A DNA stretch of 55,313 nt from Oscillospiraceae bacterium (GTDB lineage Bacteria > Bacillota > Clostridia > Oscillospirales > Oscillospiraceae): positions 1 to 55,313 of the forward strand of contig JAFQFP010000006.1 in assembly GCA_017398625.1 (NCBI GenBank), in the 5' to 3' direction. This document shows positions 41,957-50,466 of this stretch, one piece after another. The first letter of the stretch is position 1, and each line of letters begins with the position of its first letter. The translations under genes and the position numbers were made by a program. Under the pieces are notes generated by a model that was not told the origin of the DNA, searched no databases, and saw only the letters and a program-made list of their open reading frames with translations.

Positions 41957-43720
41957 TTATTCCATCGCTTCCAAGGCGAGGGCGTTCTGGGTCTTATAAA
42001 GCTTGGAGTAGATGCCGCCTGCATTCAAAAGCTGGGCATGGGTTCCGCATTCGGTGATCACACCGTCAGCGATGGAAACGATCCGGTTGGCAGAGCGGAT
42101 GGTGGACAGCCGGTGGGCGATGATCAAGGTCGTTCTGCCCTTTGCCAGAGCATCAAAGGCGCGCTGGATCTTGGCTTCCGTCACGGAATCCAGCGCTGAT
42201 GTGGCTTCGTCTAAGATCAGAATGGGGGGATTTTTCAAGAAGATCCGGGCGATCGCTACCCGCTGCTTCTGTCCGCCGGAGAGCAGTGCTCCCCGCTCGC
42301 CTACATAGGTGCCGAAGCCATGGGGCATGGCAAGGATGTCCTCGTAGATCTCCGCCCGTTTTGCCGCCTCGATAACCTCTTCCTCTGTGGCATCGGGCTT
42401 GCCGTAGCGGATATTCTCCAAAATTGTGTCGGCAAACAGGAACACATCCTGCTGCACGATGCCGATATTCTGATGGATGGACTTCTGGGTCACATCCCGA
42501 ATGTCCTGTCCGTCAATTCGGATGCTGCCGCCGGATACATCATAGAACCGAGGGATCAGCTGGCATAGGGTGGTCTTACCGCCGCCGGAGGGGCCAACAA
42601 TGGCAATGGTCTCGCCCGGCTCCACCGTCAAGCTCACATTCCGCAGCACCGCCAAGTCTCCGTCATAGGCAAAGGAAACATCCTCCACCCGGATCTCGCC
42701 CCGGACATTTTCAAGGGGCTGGGCATTTTCCTTGTCCTGCAGGGTGGGCTCGGTGCGCATGATGTCCACAAACCGGTTCAGACCGGCAAAGCCGTTGGCA
42801 AACATCTCCGAAAAGCCTGCCAGCTTCCGCATGGGGCTGACAAAGGAGGTGATATACAGGGTAAAGGTTAGAAGATCCCGGTAGTCCATCTGCTCCTGCA
42901 TGACCAGCCAGCCGCCTACGCCGATGATCACCACATTCAAGCTGCACAGGAAAAACTCCATAGAGCTGTGGAACCTACCCATTGCCTTGTGGAACTCCCG
43001 CTTAGCGCCCTTGAACAGAGTGTTGGCGGCATCAAAGCGCTTCGCTTCCACTTCCTCATTGGCAAAGGCTTTGGCGGTACGGATGCCCGACAGGCTGGAC
43101 TCGATCTCGGTGTTGATGTGGCCTGTCTTTTTCTTTGCCTCGGCAGAGGCTCTGCCCATGCTGCGTCGCATGGTCCAGATCACCAGCAGGAAAATGGGGA
43201 TCATGATGCCCACGATCACCGCCAGCCGCCACTGGATGGATGCCATCACGACCAGCGCACCGATGATGGTCACGGTGGAGGTCAGCAGATCCTCCGGGCC
43301 GTGGTGTGCCAACTCCGTCAGCTCAAACAGGTCGGAGGTCAGACGGCTCATCAGCTGGCCGGTGCGGTTGCGGTCGTAAAAATCGAAGCTCATGTCCTGC
43401 ATGTGCCGGAACAGATCCCTGCGGATATCCGCCTCTACCCGAATGCCGAAGGTATGGCCATAATACGCCACCACGAAATTCAGAAAAGACCGCAGCACAT
43501 AAAAGCCCAACGCTGTCACCATGACCACGAAGAAGGTCTGGTACATTTTCCCCGGCAGCATATCATACAGGGCGCTGCGGGTCACCAGCGGAAACGCCAG
43601 ATCGATGGCAGCGATCAAGCAGGCACAGAGGATGTCCACGGCGAACAGCCCCTTGTGGTTTTTGAAATAGCTTAAAAATATCCTCAGCGGCGATCTGCGC
43701 TGAAAGTCCTTGGTCGTCAT
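41957..43720 (-). CDS. ABC exporter, fused permease-ATPase (half transporter)
   Basis: 587 residues from ATG 43,720 with GGAGGG six bases upstream. Six membrane helices (type I exporter fold) are followed by an ATPase with Walker A 'IVGPSGGGKTTLCQL', signature 'LLSGGQKQRVAIAR' and Walker B 'ILILDEATSALD', then 'HRLSTI'. Works as a homodimer or with an unseen partner; lipid, peptide or drug export is the family range and the substrate is unknown. Divergent from the RluA-type gene, with which it shares a -35 element. Confidence 0.93.
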   Translation of the reverse strand: MTTKDFQRRSPLRIFLSYFKNHKGLFAVDILCACLIAAIDLAFPLVTRSALYDMLPGKMYQTFFVVMVTALGFYVLRSFLNFVVAYYGHTFGIRVEADIRRDLFRHMQDMSFDFYDRNRTGQLMSRLTSDLFELTELAHHGPEDLLTSTVTIIGALVVMASIQWRLAVIVGIMIPIFLLVIWTMRRSMGRASAEAKKKTGHINTEIESSLSGIRTAKAFANEEVEAKRFDAANTLFKGAKREFHKAMGRFHSSMEFFLCSLNVVIIGVGGWLVMQEQMDYRDLLTFTLYITSFVSPMRKLAGFSEMFANGFAGLNRFVDIMRTEPTLQDKENAQPLENVRGEIRVEDVSFAYDGDLAVLRNVSLTVEPGETIAIVGPSGGGKTTLCQLIPRFYDVSGGSIRIDGQDIRDVTQKSIHQNIGIVQQDVFLFADTILENIRYGKPDATEEEVIEAAKRAEIYEDILAMPHGFGTYVGERGALLSGGQKQRVAIARIFLKNPPILILDEATSALDSVTEAKIQRAFDALAKGRTTLIIAHRLSTIRSANRIVSIADGVITECGTHAQLLNAGGIYSKLYKTQNALALEAME

Positions 43721-43742
43721 GCATATCCCTCCATTTTTCTCT

Positions 43743-43770
43743 ATTATACATCTTTTTTCCAAAGTTGCAA
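43743..43770 (-). promoter_or_regulatory. Promoter of ABC exporter
   Basis: Minus strand: TTGCAA (43,765-43,770), 16 bp, TATAAT (43,743-43,748). Confidence 0.75.
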
Positions 43771-43793
43771 CCTGCCAATTTATTTGCTATACT
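43765..43793 (+). promoter_or_regulatory. Promoter of RluA-type synthase
   Basis: Plus strand: TTGCAA (43,765-43,770), 17 bp, TATACT (43,788-43,793). The -35 hexamer is palindromic and is the same one used by the divergent exporter promoter. Confidence 0.7.
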
Positions 43794-43820
43794 ATCCACA
43801 GCAACAAAAAGGAGCAAGCT

Positions 43821-44477
43821 ATGGAGATTTTATACTGCGATGCTTCGGTGGTGGTCTGCGTAAAGCCTGTGGGGCTGGACTCGGAGCAGGAAATGCCCCA
43901 AGCGCTGAAGGAGACCCTTTCGGGAGATATCTTTCCCATTCACCGTCTGGATAAAAATGTGGGTGGGCTGATGGTCTATGCCCGCACAAAGGACGCCGCC
44001 GCTTCCCTGTCCAAGACGGTGCAATCAGGAGAGATGGTAAAGGAATATGTGGCGCTGGTTCACGGCACCCCTGCGCAAAGCGGTGATTGGACAGACTTTC
44101 TGTGGAAAGACAACAAGAAGAACAAGGTCTATGTGGTCAAGCGCCAGCGCAAGGGCGTAAAACAGGCGCGGCTGGAATATATCCGGCTGCGGGAGGGAGA
44201 GCGCTCGCTGGTTCGGGTGCGGCTGCATACCGGGCGCAGCCACCAGATCCGGGTACAGTTTGCCAGCCGGGGCTTCCCGCTGGTTGGTGACCACAAGTAC
44301 GGCTCCCGGGACGATTCGGCAGTGCCCATGCTGTTTTCCTGCCGCCTATGCTTCCCCTTCGGCGGTCAGACCCACGACTATTCCCGCCTCCCCTCTTGGG
44401 CAGACCAGCCCCAATGCCCCGATCAAATTCCGATTTATCGACATGTTTGCACCGCACCCAAAGGCCCCCTTGTGTAA
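43821..44477 (+). CDS. RluA-family pseudouridine synthase
   Basis: 218 residues from ATG 43,821, six bases after GGAG. No S4 domain. Catalytic Asp in 'PIHRLDKNVGGLMVYAR'; 'VRLHTGRSHQIRVQFASRGFPLVGDHKYG' is the conserved RluA core. Modifies uridine in rRNA or tRNA; the target cannot be told from sequence. The last residues and the stop codon (44,475-44,477) lie inside an intergenic repeat element starting at about 44,458, so the native 3' end has been replaced or extended. Confidence 0.9.
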   Translation: MEILYCDASVVVCVKPVGLDSEQEMPQALKETLSGDIFPIHRLDKNVGGLMVYARTKDAAASLSKTVQSGEMVKEYVALVHGTPAQSGDWTDFLWKDNKKNKVYVVKRQRKGVKQARLEYIRLREGERSLVRVRLHTGRSHQIRVQFASRGFPLVGDHKYGSRDDSAVPMLFSCRLCFPFGGQTHDYSRLPSWADQPQCPDQIPIYRHVCTAPKGPLV

Positions 44478-44659
44478 AGGGGGCTGTCAAAAATCTATTT
44501 GATTTTTGACTGGGGGATTGTAAGGTTTCGATACGGAACAATCCCTTGATTTTACAGGGTCTTTTTGGTGGTATTTCCTAGGGAGCTGTGGAGACTTGAT
44601 GAAGTATCCCCCCTGTCAGCTTCGCTGACTTCCCCCCTTTAGGCAAGGGGGGGCTTTGG
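44458..44659. repeat. Structured intergenic repeat (MITE-like), ~200 bp
   Basis: The ends are imperfect inverted repeats: left CCAAAGGCCCCCTTG then GTAAAGGGGG; right, read in reverse complement, CCAAAGCCCCCCCTTG then CTAAAGGGGGG. Internal hairpins include GTCAAAAATC/GATTTTTGAC near 44,487-44,511 and GGGATTGT/AACAATCCC. The sequence style matches a repeat family common between genes in Clostridia. No ORF inside and no clear target duplication. It fills most of the gap between the RluA-type and MATE genes, and gives the former its stop codon. Confidence 0.7.
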
Positions 44660-44715
44660 TACTCAGCAACCACCAACACCCCGACAAATTGGAATTTGGC
44701 AACTACATACAAACA

Positions 44716-44743
44716 GGGAGCGTATCGGCTTGGATACGCTCCC
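44716..44743 (-). terminator. Terminator of MATE exporter gene
   Basis: A perfect 11-bp stem (GGGAGCGTATC / GATACGCTCCC, 44,716-44,726 with 44,733-44,743) followed on the minus strand by TGTTTGTATG. Confidence 0.8.
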
Positions 44744-44750
44744 GTTTATA

Positions 44751-46103
44751 TTAGGTCGGTTTATATTTGGTTTTCCACTTTCCGGACAGCGCCCGGACGC
44801 CAAAACAGGTGGTGCGGCAGAACCAGTCCACCATCATTGCCGTATAGACTCCCGTCGCGCCCCAGCCCATGTGGATGCACAGCAGCCATGAAATCCCCAC
44901 CCGGCAGATCAGCATAGAGCTGATACCCACCACCAGAGTATAGCGCACATCGTTGGCAGCGCGCAGGGCATTTGGCATCACAAAAGAGCCTGCCCACATA
45001 AAGATCGAACCGATGGTATGGATCAAGATCAGCGTCCGTGCCAGCACGGCGGTCTCCCCGGTCAAGGTGCCGTAGAGCCCGATGAGCTGGGGCAGCAGCA
45101 ATATCACTGCCAGATTGTTCACTGCCAGCGCACAGCAAGCCCATAGCATCAGCTTTTTCATGTAGTATACTGCCTGATCCGTATCTCTTGCTCCCACGCA
45201 TCTGCCGATAACGGTGATCATGGCAAGACCGATGGCAGGACCCACGATCACGCCCATGCCGGTGAGATTGCCGGCAACGGCATTGGCAGTGGTCTGAGAG
45301 GTGCCGTATACCGCGATCATGCCCACCACGGTGACCCGTCCCAGAGCGAACAGGCTGTTTTCAAAGGCAGAGGGCACGCCGATGTGCAATATTCTGCCCA
45401 TCAGCTTCTTTTCCAGACAGAAAACCCGCTTCAGATCGATATACAGCTCCCCTGTGGGTCTGCTTGCCAGCACCAGAACCAGCACCGCCGCCGCGGCACG
45501 GGCAACCAGTGTGGGGATCGCCGCACCGGCTACGCCCATTTTCAGGCCGTAGATGCACAGGGCGTTGCCGCCCACATTGATCACATTCATCAGACCGCTG
45601 CACAGCATGGATATCTTGCTGTTGCCCATGCTGCGGAACATGGCAGCACCGGCGTTATACACCGCGATAAAGGGGAAGGACAGGGCGGTGATATGGAAAT
45701 AGGTCAGCGCCGCTTGCCGCACATCTTCTTCGATGGCTCCGAAAAACAGATCCAGAAGCTCATGGGACAACACCAGACACACCGCCATAGCCGCCATACC
45801 GAATGCCAGCGCCATCAGCACAAGCTGATTCACCGACCTGCGGGCATTTTCCGGCTGGCGGGCACCTAAGTACTGGCTGGTGACCACCGCGCCACCGGTG
45901 GCAAGGGCAGCAAACAACTGCAGCAGGATCACATTGATCATATCCACCAGCGATACACCGGAAATGGCAGCCTCTCCGCAGGAGGACACCATCACACCAT
46001 CCAGCATGCCCACCATTGTGGTCAAGGTCTGCTCGATGATCAGCGGCACGATCAGCCGGATCAGATCCCGATTTGAAAAAAGCATTTGCTTTTGTAAAGT
46101 CAA
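44751..46103 (-). CDS. MATE family multidrug/toxin exporter
   Basis: 450 residues if started at TTG 46,103, which lies eight bases after AGAGGG. The longer TTG (46,133) would sit at the predicted transcription start, and ATG 46,085 has no ribosome site. Twelve hydrophobic helices in two similar halves ('LIRLIVPLIIEQTLTTMVGMLDGVMVS...GGAVVTSQYLGAR' and 'ILHIGVPSAFENSLFALGRVTVVGMIAVYGTSQTTANAVAGNL') identify a MATE antiporter, which expels cations or drugs using Na+ or H+. Substrate unknown. Has its own promoter and terminator. Confidence 0.9.
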   Translation of the reverse strand: MTLQKQMLFSNRDLIRLIVPLIIEQTLTTMVGMLDGVMVSSCGEAAISGVSLVDMINVILLQLFAALATGGAVVTSQYLGARQPENARRSVNQLVLMALAFGMAAMAVCLVLSHELLDLFFGAIEEDVRQAALTYFHITALSFPFIAVYNAGAAMFRSMGNSKISMLCSGLMNVINVGGNALCIYGLKMGVAGAAIPTLVARAAAAVLVLVLASRPTGELYIDLKRVFCLEKKLMGRILHIGVPSAFENSLFALGRVTVVGMIAVYGTSQTTANAVAGNLTGMGVIVGPAIGLAMITVIGRCVGARDTDQAVYYMKKLMLWACCALAVNNLAVILLLPQLIGLYGTLTGETAVLARTLILIHTIGSIFMWAGSFVMPNALRAANDVRYTLVVGISSMLICRVGISWLLCIHMGWGATGVYTAMMVDWFCRTTCFGVRALSGKWKTKYKPT

Positions 46104-46136
46104 ACAGTACACCCTCTTCTTTTTTCTTGACAAGGA

Positions 46137-46165
46137 AGTATACCACGCATTTGCAGGAAAATCAA
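46137..46165 (-). promoter_or_regulatory. Promoter of MATE gene
   Basis: Minus strand: TTGATT, 17 bp, TATACT; transcription should begin near 46,130, which argues against a start codon at 46,133. Confidence 0.75.
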
Positions 46166-46170
46166 GACAA

Positions 46171-46209
46171 AAACCGCCTCTTTCAAGGTTTTTTTGAAAG
46201 AGGCGGTTT
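46171..46209 (-). terminator. clpB terminator
   Basis: A perfect 16-bp stem (AAACCGCCTCTTTCAA / TTGAAAGAGGCGGTTT, 46,171-46,186 with 46,194-46,209) followed on the minus strand by TTGTCTTG. It lies ten bases past the clpB stop. Confidence 0.88.
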
Positions 46210-46218
46210 GTTAATATA

Positions 46219-48810
46219 TTATCGCAGGATCAGCTCGCCGTTTTCCGTGTCCACGGTAACGGTCTGTCCCGGCAGCACCGTGCCTGCCAGCAGCCGCTTG
46301 GACAGCATGGTCTCCACCGTATGCTGCACATACCGGCGCAGGGGCCGTGCGCCGTACTGGGGATCATAGGCTGCTTCCACGATGGCAGCCTTGGCGCTGT
46401 CGGTAAGAACACAGCGGATCTGCTGCTGCGCCAGCCGTTCATTCAGCTTCGCGATCTGCAGATCGATGATCCTTGTCACATTTTCCTTGGTCAGGGGCTT
46501 ATAGAACACGATCTCATCCAGCCGGTTCAAAAACTCCGGGCGGAAGGAGCGGCGCAGCAGCGCCTCTACCTGTGCCTTAGCTTCTTCGTCCACACTGCCG
46601 TCCTCCCCGATGCCCCCCAGCAGAAATTCCGACCCCAGATTGGAGGTGAGAATGATCACGGTGTTCTTAAAATCCACCGTACGGTCTTGGGAGTCGGTGA
46701 TCCGTCCGTCATCCAGCACCTGCAGCAGTACATTGAACACATCCGGGTGGGCTTTCTCCACCTCGTCGAACAGCACCACGCTGTAGGGCTTGCGGCGAAC
46801 CGCCTCTGTCAGCTGTCCGCCCTCCTCATAGCCCACATAGCCGGGAGGCGCGCCGATGAGCCGGGACACGGCATACTTTTCCATATACTCAGACATATCG
46901 ATGCGCACCAGATTGTTCTCATCGTCAAACAGCGCCTGCGCCAAGGTTTTTGCCAGCTCGGTCTTGCCCACGCCGGTGGGACCGAGGAACAGGAAGGAGC
47001 CGATGGGACGGTTGGGATCCTGAATACCGGCGCGGCTGCGCTGGATGGCCTCCGTCACCGCCTGCACCGCTTCATCCTGTCCCACCACCCGCTTGTGCAG
47101 GGTCTCGTCCAGCGTCAGCAGCTTTTCCCGCTCTCCCTGCACCAACCGGGACACAGGGATCCCCGTCCACCGCTGAACGATGGCAGCGATCTCCTCATCG
47201 GTGACCCGGTCACGGAGCATGGAGCTTTCCTTTTCCGTCTGGCTGCGGCGCTCCTGCTCCTGAAGCTGCTTCTGAAGCTGGGGCAAGCGGCCGTATTTCA
47301 GCTCCGCCGCCTTTTCCAGATCATAGCGCTGCTCTGCCGCCTCAATTTGGCGGTTCAGCTCCTCGATCTGCTCCCGAAGCTGCTGAAGCCGTCCGATGGC
47401 GTTCTTTTCATTCTCCCATTGGGCTTTTTGGGCGTTGAAGCTGTCCCGTGCCTCCGCCAGCTCCTTCTGAAGCTGGGCAAGACGGCTGCCGGACAGGGCA
47501 TCCTCCTCCTTTTTCAGCGCCGCTTCCTCGATCTCCATCTGGATGATCCGGCGGGAAATGGCATCCAGCTCCGTGGGCATGGAATCCATCTCCGTACGGA
47601 TCTGGGCGCAGGCCTCATCCACCAGATCGATGGCCTTGTCCGGCAGGAAGCGGTCGGTGATATAGCGATGGGACAATGTGGCGGCAGCAATGAGGGCAGG
47701 ATCGGCGATCTTAACACCGTGGAACACCTCGTAGCGCTCCTTCAAGCCACGGAGGATGGCAATGGTATCCTCCACCGTGGGCTCATCCACCAGCACCGGC
47801 TGGAATCGGCGCTCCAGCGCCGCGTCCTTTTCGATATAGCGGCGGTATTCATCCAAGGTAGTAGCACCGATGCAGTGCAGCTCACCCCGTGCCAGCATGG
47901 GCTTGAGCAGATTGCCCGCATCCATGCTGCCCTCGGTCTTGCCCGCACCTACAATGGTGTGCAGCTCATCAATGAACAGCAGGATCCTTCCGTCGGACTC
48001 CCGAACCTCGCTGAGCACAGCCTTCAGCCGCTCCTCAAACTCGCCCCGGTACTTGGCACCGGCGATCAGCGCGCCCATGTCAAGGGAGAAGATCGTTTTA
48101 TCCTGCAGCGCCTTGGGCACATCCTTTTTCACGATCCGCTGAGCAAGTCCCTCGGCAATGGCGGTCTTACCCACACCGGGCTCACCAATAAGCACCGGGT
48201 TGTTTTTGGTCTTGCGGGAGAGGATGCGGATCACATTGCGGATCTCCTCGTCTCTGCCGATCACCGGATCCTGCTTCTGCTCCCGTGCCCGCTTCACAAG
48301 GTCGGTGCCATACTTTTCCAGCGCGTCATAGGTGCCCTCGGGGGAGTCAGAGGTGACACGCTGGTTGCCCCGAATCGCTTGCAGCGCCTGCAGCACCTGC
48401 TCCCGGGTGATACGGTAGGTGTCGAAAAGCTGCTTCACATCTGCTTTTGCCGTTTCCACCAGACCCAGCAGCAAATGCTCCACGGATACAAATTCATCGT
48501 GCATGGCGCTTGCTTGATCCTCAGCAGCATGGAAGGCGGCATCGGCATCGGCGGTGATGTAAAACCGCTCCGCTTCCCGGCTTCCGGTGACGGAGGGGAT
48601 CTTCCGCAGGGCGGCATTGGCAGCCGCCTCCAAACTTTCCACGGTAACATCCATTTTTCGCAGGAGCTGACGGGTCAAGCCTCCCACCTGCCCCAGCAGC
48701 GCCAGCAGCAAATGCAGCTGGTGCAGCTCCTGATGGTTCATCCTCACAGCCAACTGCTGCGCGCTCTGAACCGCTTCCATCGACTTTTGGGTATAGCTTC
48801 CAAAGTTCAT
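46219..48810 (-). CDS. clpB: ATP-dependent disaggregase ClpB
   Basis: 863 residues. N-terminal Clp repeats, AAA1 with Walker A '[16 protein letters not shown]', the long coiled-coil middle domain (about 410-525) that separates ClpB from ClpC/ClpA, and AAA2 with '[16 protein letters not shown]' and '[21 protein letters not shown]'. It extracts polypeptides from aggregates together with DnaK. No ClpP-binding loop is expected. ATG with GGAGG seven bases upstream. Controlled by a perfect CIRCE, hence by HrcA. Confidence 0.96.
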   Translation of the reverse strand: MNFGSYTQKSMEAVQSAQQLAVRMNHQELHQLHLLLALLGQVGGLTRQLLRKMDVTVESLEAAANAALRKIPSVTGSREAERFYITADADAAFHAAEDQASAMHDEFVSVEHLLLGLVETAKADVKQLFDTYRITREQVLQALQAIRGNQRVTSDSPEGTYDALEKYGTDLVKRAREQKQDPVIGRDEEIRNVIRILSRKTKNNPVLIGEPGVGKTAIAEGLAQRIVKKDVPKALQDKTIFSLDMGALIAGAKYRGEFEERLKAVLSEVRESDGRILLFIDELHTIVGAGKTEGSMDAGNLLKPMLARGELHCIGATTLDEYRRYIEKDAALERRFQPVLVDEPTVEDTIAILRGLKERYEVFHGVKIADPALIAAATLSHRYITDRFLPDKAIDLVDEACAQIRTEMDSMPTELDAISRRIIQMEIEEAALKKEEDALSGSRLAQLQKELAEARDSFNAQKAQWENEKNAIGRLQQLREQIEELNRQIEAAEQRYDLEKAAELKYGRLPQLQKQLQEQERRSQTEKESSMLRDRVTDEEIAAIVQRWTGIPVSRLVQGEREKLLTLDETLHKRVVGQDEAVQAVTEAIQRSRAGIQDPNRPIGSFLFLGPTGVGKTELAKTLAQALFDDENNLVRIDMSEYMEKYAVSRLIGAPPGYVGYEEGGQLTEAVRRKPYSVVLFDEVEKAHPDVFNVLLQVLDDGRITDSQDRTVDFKNTVIILTSNLGSEFLLGGIGEDGSVDEEAKAQVEALLRRSFRPEFLNRLDEIVFYKPLTKENVTRIIDLQIAKLNERLAQQQIRCVLTDSAKAAIVEAAYDPQYGARPLRRYVQHTVETMLSKRLLAGTVLPGQTVTVDTENGELILR

Positions 48811-48825
48811 AGCGTTTCCTCCTTT

Positions 48826-48852
48826 TTAGCACTCTATTCTTTCGAGTGCTAA
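48826..48852. promoter_or_regulatory. CIRCE operator (HrcA site) of clpB
   Basis: TTAGCACTC, 9 bases, GAGTGCTAA: exact consensus inverted repeat, 15 bases before clpB and just downstream of its promoter. Confidence 0.97.
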
Positions 48853-48863
48853 TCTTTTTCTTT

Positions 48864-48891
48864 AATATACCCTATTTTCCCGAAAAGTCAA
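48864..48891 (-). promoter_or_regulatory. clpB promoter
   Basis: Minus strand: TTGACT, 16 bp, TATATT. Confidence 0.85.
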
Positions 48892-49016
48892 GGTGTTATG
48901 TAAATCGTTACAGAAATTTCACAAGTTGGGAAAGTTGCACAAAAAGCAGAAAAGATTTTTTCTCAACTTCATATTTGCTTAATATTTTCCCCCTAAAAGT
49001 TTTAACACCCTTTCGG

Positions 49017-49119
49017 TATAATCATATCGCAACTAAAAATGTTGCTCTTCCTCTTTTTCATTTTTTCATACCTCTCTTTTCTTAAGGAACCCGGTATCGT
49101 TTGGTCGGCGATACCGGGT
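49017..49119 (+). other. AT-rich intergenic stretch with isolated -10 and hairpin
   Basis: The 48,892-49,177 gap has no credible gene. It contains TATAAT at 49,017-49,022 without a good -35, and a perfect 11-bp hairpin (ACCCGGTATCG / CGATACCGGGT, 49,089-49,099 with 49,109-49,119) followed by ATATCC. A short RNA is possible but weakly supported. Confidence 0.3.
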
Positions 49120-49177
49120 ATATCCTTGCCTGCGGCAGTGTCTTTGCTTTTTATCCTTTATTTTTCAAAATTACCCC

Positions 49178-49206
49178 TTGACAATCGACAACAAGTGAGA
49201 TATAAT
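49178..49206 (+). promoter_or_regulatory. tRNA-Thr promoter
   Basis: TTGACA, 17 bp, TATAAT: full consensus, as expected for a stable RNA gene. Confidence 0.93.
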
Positions 49207-49226
49207 AGCGAAGCTGTGTGCGACCT

Positions 49227-49302
<76 letters not shown>

Positions 49303-49306
49303 CGAA

Positions 49307-49345
49307 AAAGCCTAGAACCCCAACGGGTTTTAGGCTTTCTTCTTT
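49307..49345 (+). terminator. tRNA-Thr terminator
   Basis: Stem AAAGCCTAGAACCC / GGGTTTTAGGCTTT (49,307-49,320 with 49,325-49,338, one G-T pair), 4-base loop, then CTTCTTTTTT. Confidence 0.92.
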
Positions 49346-49371
49346 TTTGTGCTGTATGCCGCCTACCTCAA

Positions 49372-49393
49372 AAACCGACACAGAAACCGACAC
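49372..49393. repeat. Direct repeats downstream of tRNA-Thr
   Basis: AAACCGACAC occurs twice (49,372-49,381 and 49,384-49,393; 12-bp period), 70-90 bases past the tRNA. It resembles arm-type repeats of tyrosine integrases and may be the scar of an element that used the tRNA as its target. No integrase is visible. Confidence 0.45.
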
Positions 49394-49441
49394 GGCTGCA
49401 TTTTATCCATACTAGTATATCGCAAGGCGACCAAGCCTTCC

Positions 49442-49454
49442 GTCATGACATCAC
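49442..49454. promoter_or_regulatory. Candidate Crp/Fnr-type operator upstream of the regulator gene
   Basis: GTCATGACATCAC differs at one base from the perfect palindrome GTGATGACATCAC in the copA promoter. Its centre is about 83 bases upstream of the predicted start of the regulator gene. Confidence 0.6.
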
Positions 49455-49495
49455 GCAAGCAGGCAACCGTATTCGAACCAACGCCTGTAATTTTG

Positions 49496-49524
49496 TTGAC
49501 ACGCACTACGATATTCTATATAAT
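49496..49524 (+). promoter_or_regulatory. Promoter of Crp/Fnr-family regulator
   Basis: TTGACA, 17 bp, TATAAT: consensus hexamers; start predicted near 49,531, about 18 bases before the gene. Confidence 0.88.
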
Positions 49525-49548
49525 TATTGTCAAAAAGGGGGTTGAAGT

Positions 49549-50208
49549 ATGGATTTTCAAAACTATTTCCCTGTTTGGAGCAAGCTGTCTGCTGCCCAGC
49601 AGAACCTGATCTCGGGACATCTGATGTCACGAACGATTAGTAAAGGTACCGTGATCCACAACGGAAGTATGGACTGCACTGGTCTGCTGCTGGTGAAATC
49701 CGGTCAGCTCCGGGCATACATTCTCTCGGATGAGGGAAGGGAGATTACCATCTACCGCCTGTTTGACCGGGATATGTGTCTGTTTTCTGCCTCCTGTATC
49801 ATGCGATCCATCCAGTTTGAGATAACCATTGAAGCAGAAAAGGATACGGAACTTTGGATCATTCCTGCGGATATCTACCAGAGTATTATGGCAGAATCCG
49901 CGCCCGTGGCGAACTACACAAACGAACTGATGGCCACCCGCTTTTCTGATGTGATGTGGCTCATCGAGCAGATCATGTGGAAGAGCCTGGATAAGCGGGT
50001 TGCAGCCTTTTTGCTGGAGGAAGCTTCCATTGAAGGAACTGACAAGCTGAAAATCACCCACGAATACATCGCCAACCATCTGGGATCTCACCGGGAGGTC
50101 ATCACCCGGATGCTCCGCTACTTCCAGAATGAAGGGATTGTCAAACTATCCCGTGGTGTTGTGGAAATTACCGACACCAAAAAACTGGAAGAATTAAGTG
50201 ACCAATAA
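49549..50208 (+). CDS. Crp/Fnr-family transcriptional regulator
   Basis: 219 residues. An N-terminal cyclic-nucleotide-binding-like beta roll ('KGTVIHNGSMDCTGLLLVKSGQLRAYILSDEGREITIYRLFDRDMCLFSASCIM') and dimer helix lead to a C-terminal winged helix ('ITHEYIANHLGSHREVITRMLRYFQNEGIVKLSRGVVEITD'). The recognition helix has R-E-x-x-x-R ('REVITR'), like E. coli CRP R180, E181 and R185, which read GTGA half-sites. Cys residues occur at 'DRDMCLFSASCIM', which could sense redox or metal, but no FNR-type four-Cys cluster is seen. Candidate sites lie before its own gene and before copA. The regulator is convergent with copA, with a shared terminator. Confidence 0.9.
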   Translation: MDFQNYFPVWSKLSAAQQNLISGHLMSRTISKGTVIHNGSMDCTGLLLVKSGQLRAYILSDEGREITIYRLFDRDMCLFSASCIMRSIQFEITIEAEKDTELWIIPADIYQSIMAESAPVANYTNELMATRFSDVMWLIEQIMWKSLDKRVAAFLLEEASIEGTDKLKITHEYIANHLGSHREVITRMLRYFQNEGIVKLSRGVVEITDTKKLEELSDQ

Positions 50209-50214
50209 CAATTT

Positions 50215-50242
50215 GTCCGCCGATGCTTCTGCACCGGCGGAC
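50215..50242. terminator. Terminator between convergent regulator and copA genes
   Basis: Stem GTCCGCCG / CGGCGGAC (50,215-50,222 with 50,235-50,242), 12-base loop, followed by GTTCTATTTTGTTTT on the plus strand and AAATTGTTATT on the minus strand. Confidence 0.8.
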
Positions 50243-50256
50243 GTTCTATTTTGTTT

Positions 50257-50466
50257 TCAGGCAATTTCAGCAAGCTGATAGCCTGCATCTTCGATAGCAG
50301 TTTTGAACACTTCGTCAGCTACATCCTGATTCAGCTTCACCTTCGCATTCTTTTCATCCAGACTTACGGTTGCTTCTGCAACGCCGGGAATGGCAGCAAG
50401 TGTCTTCTGCACATGCATCACACAGTGGTTGCACATCATGCCTTCAATTTTCAAAAGCTTCTCCAT
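50257..50466 (-). CDS. Possible internally initiated CopZ-like copper chaperone (in frame with copA)
   Basis: Within copA an in-frame ATG at 50,464-50,466 is preceded by AAGGAG at the ideal 8-base distance. Translation from it gives a 69-residue protein ([15 protein letters not shown]...), the usual length of free-standing CopZ chaperones, with one CxxC and the full beta-alpha-beta-beta-alpha-beta HMA fold. The arrangement looks like a copA-copZ pair that became one frame while keeping the second gene's start site. Actual use of this start is not shown by sequence alone. Confidence 0.55.
   Translation of the reverse strand: MEKLLKIEGMMCNHCVMHVQKTLAAIPGVAEATVSLDEKNAKVKLNQDVADEVFKTAIEDAGYQLAEIA

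Noticed and set aside
44458..44659. Repeat considered as an insertion sequence
   Set aside because: About 200 bp with no transposase frame and no clear target duplication; it fits a non-autonomous intergenic repeat.
44751..46133. TTG at 46,133 as the MATE gene start
   Set aside because: A -10 at 46,137-46,142 puts the transcript start near 46,130, so that codon would not be in the mRNA.
46321..48852. Plus-strand open frame of 843 codons opposite clpB
   Set aside because: Frame mirrors the GC-rich codons of clpB; the product is low-quality Leu/Gln/His-rich text with no domain, and it ends in the CIRCE/promoter region.
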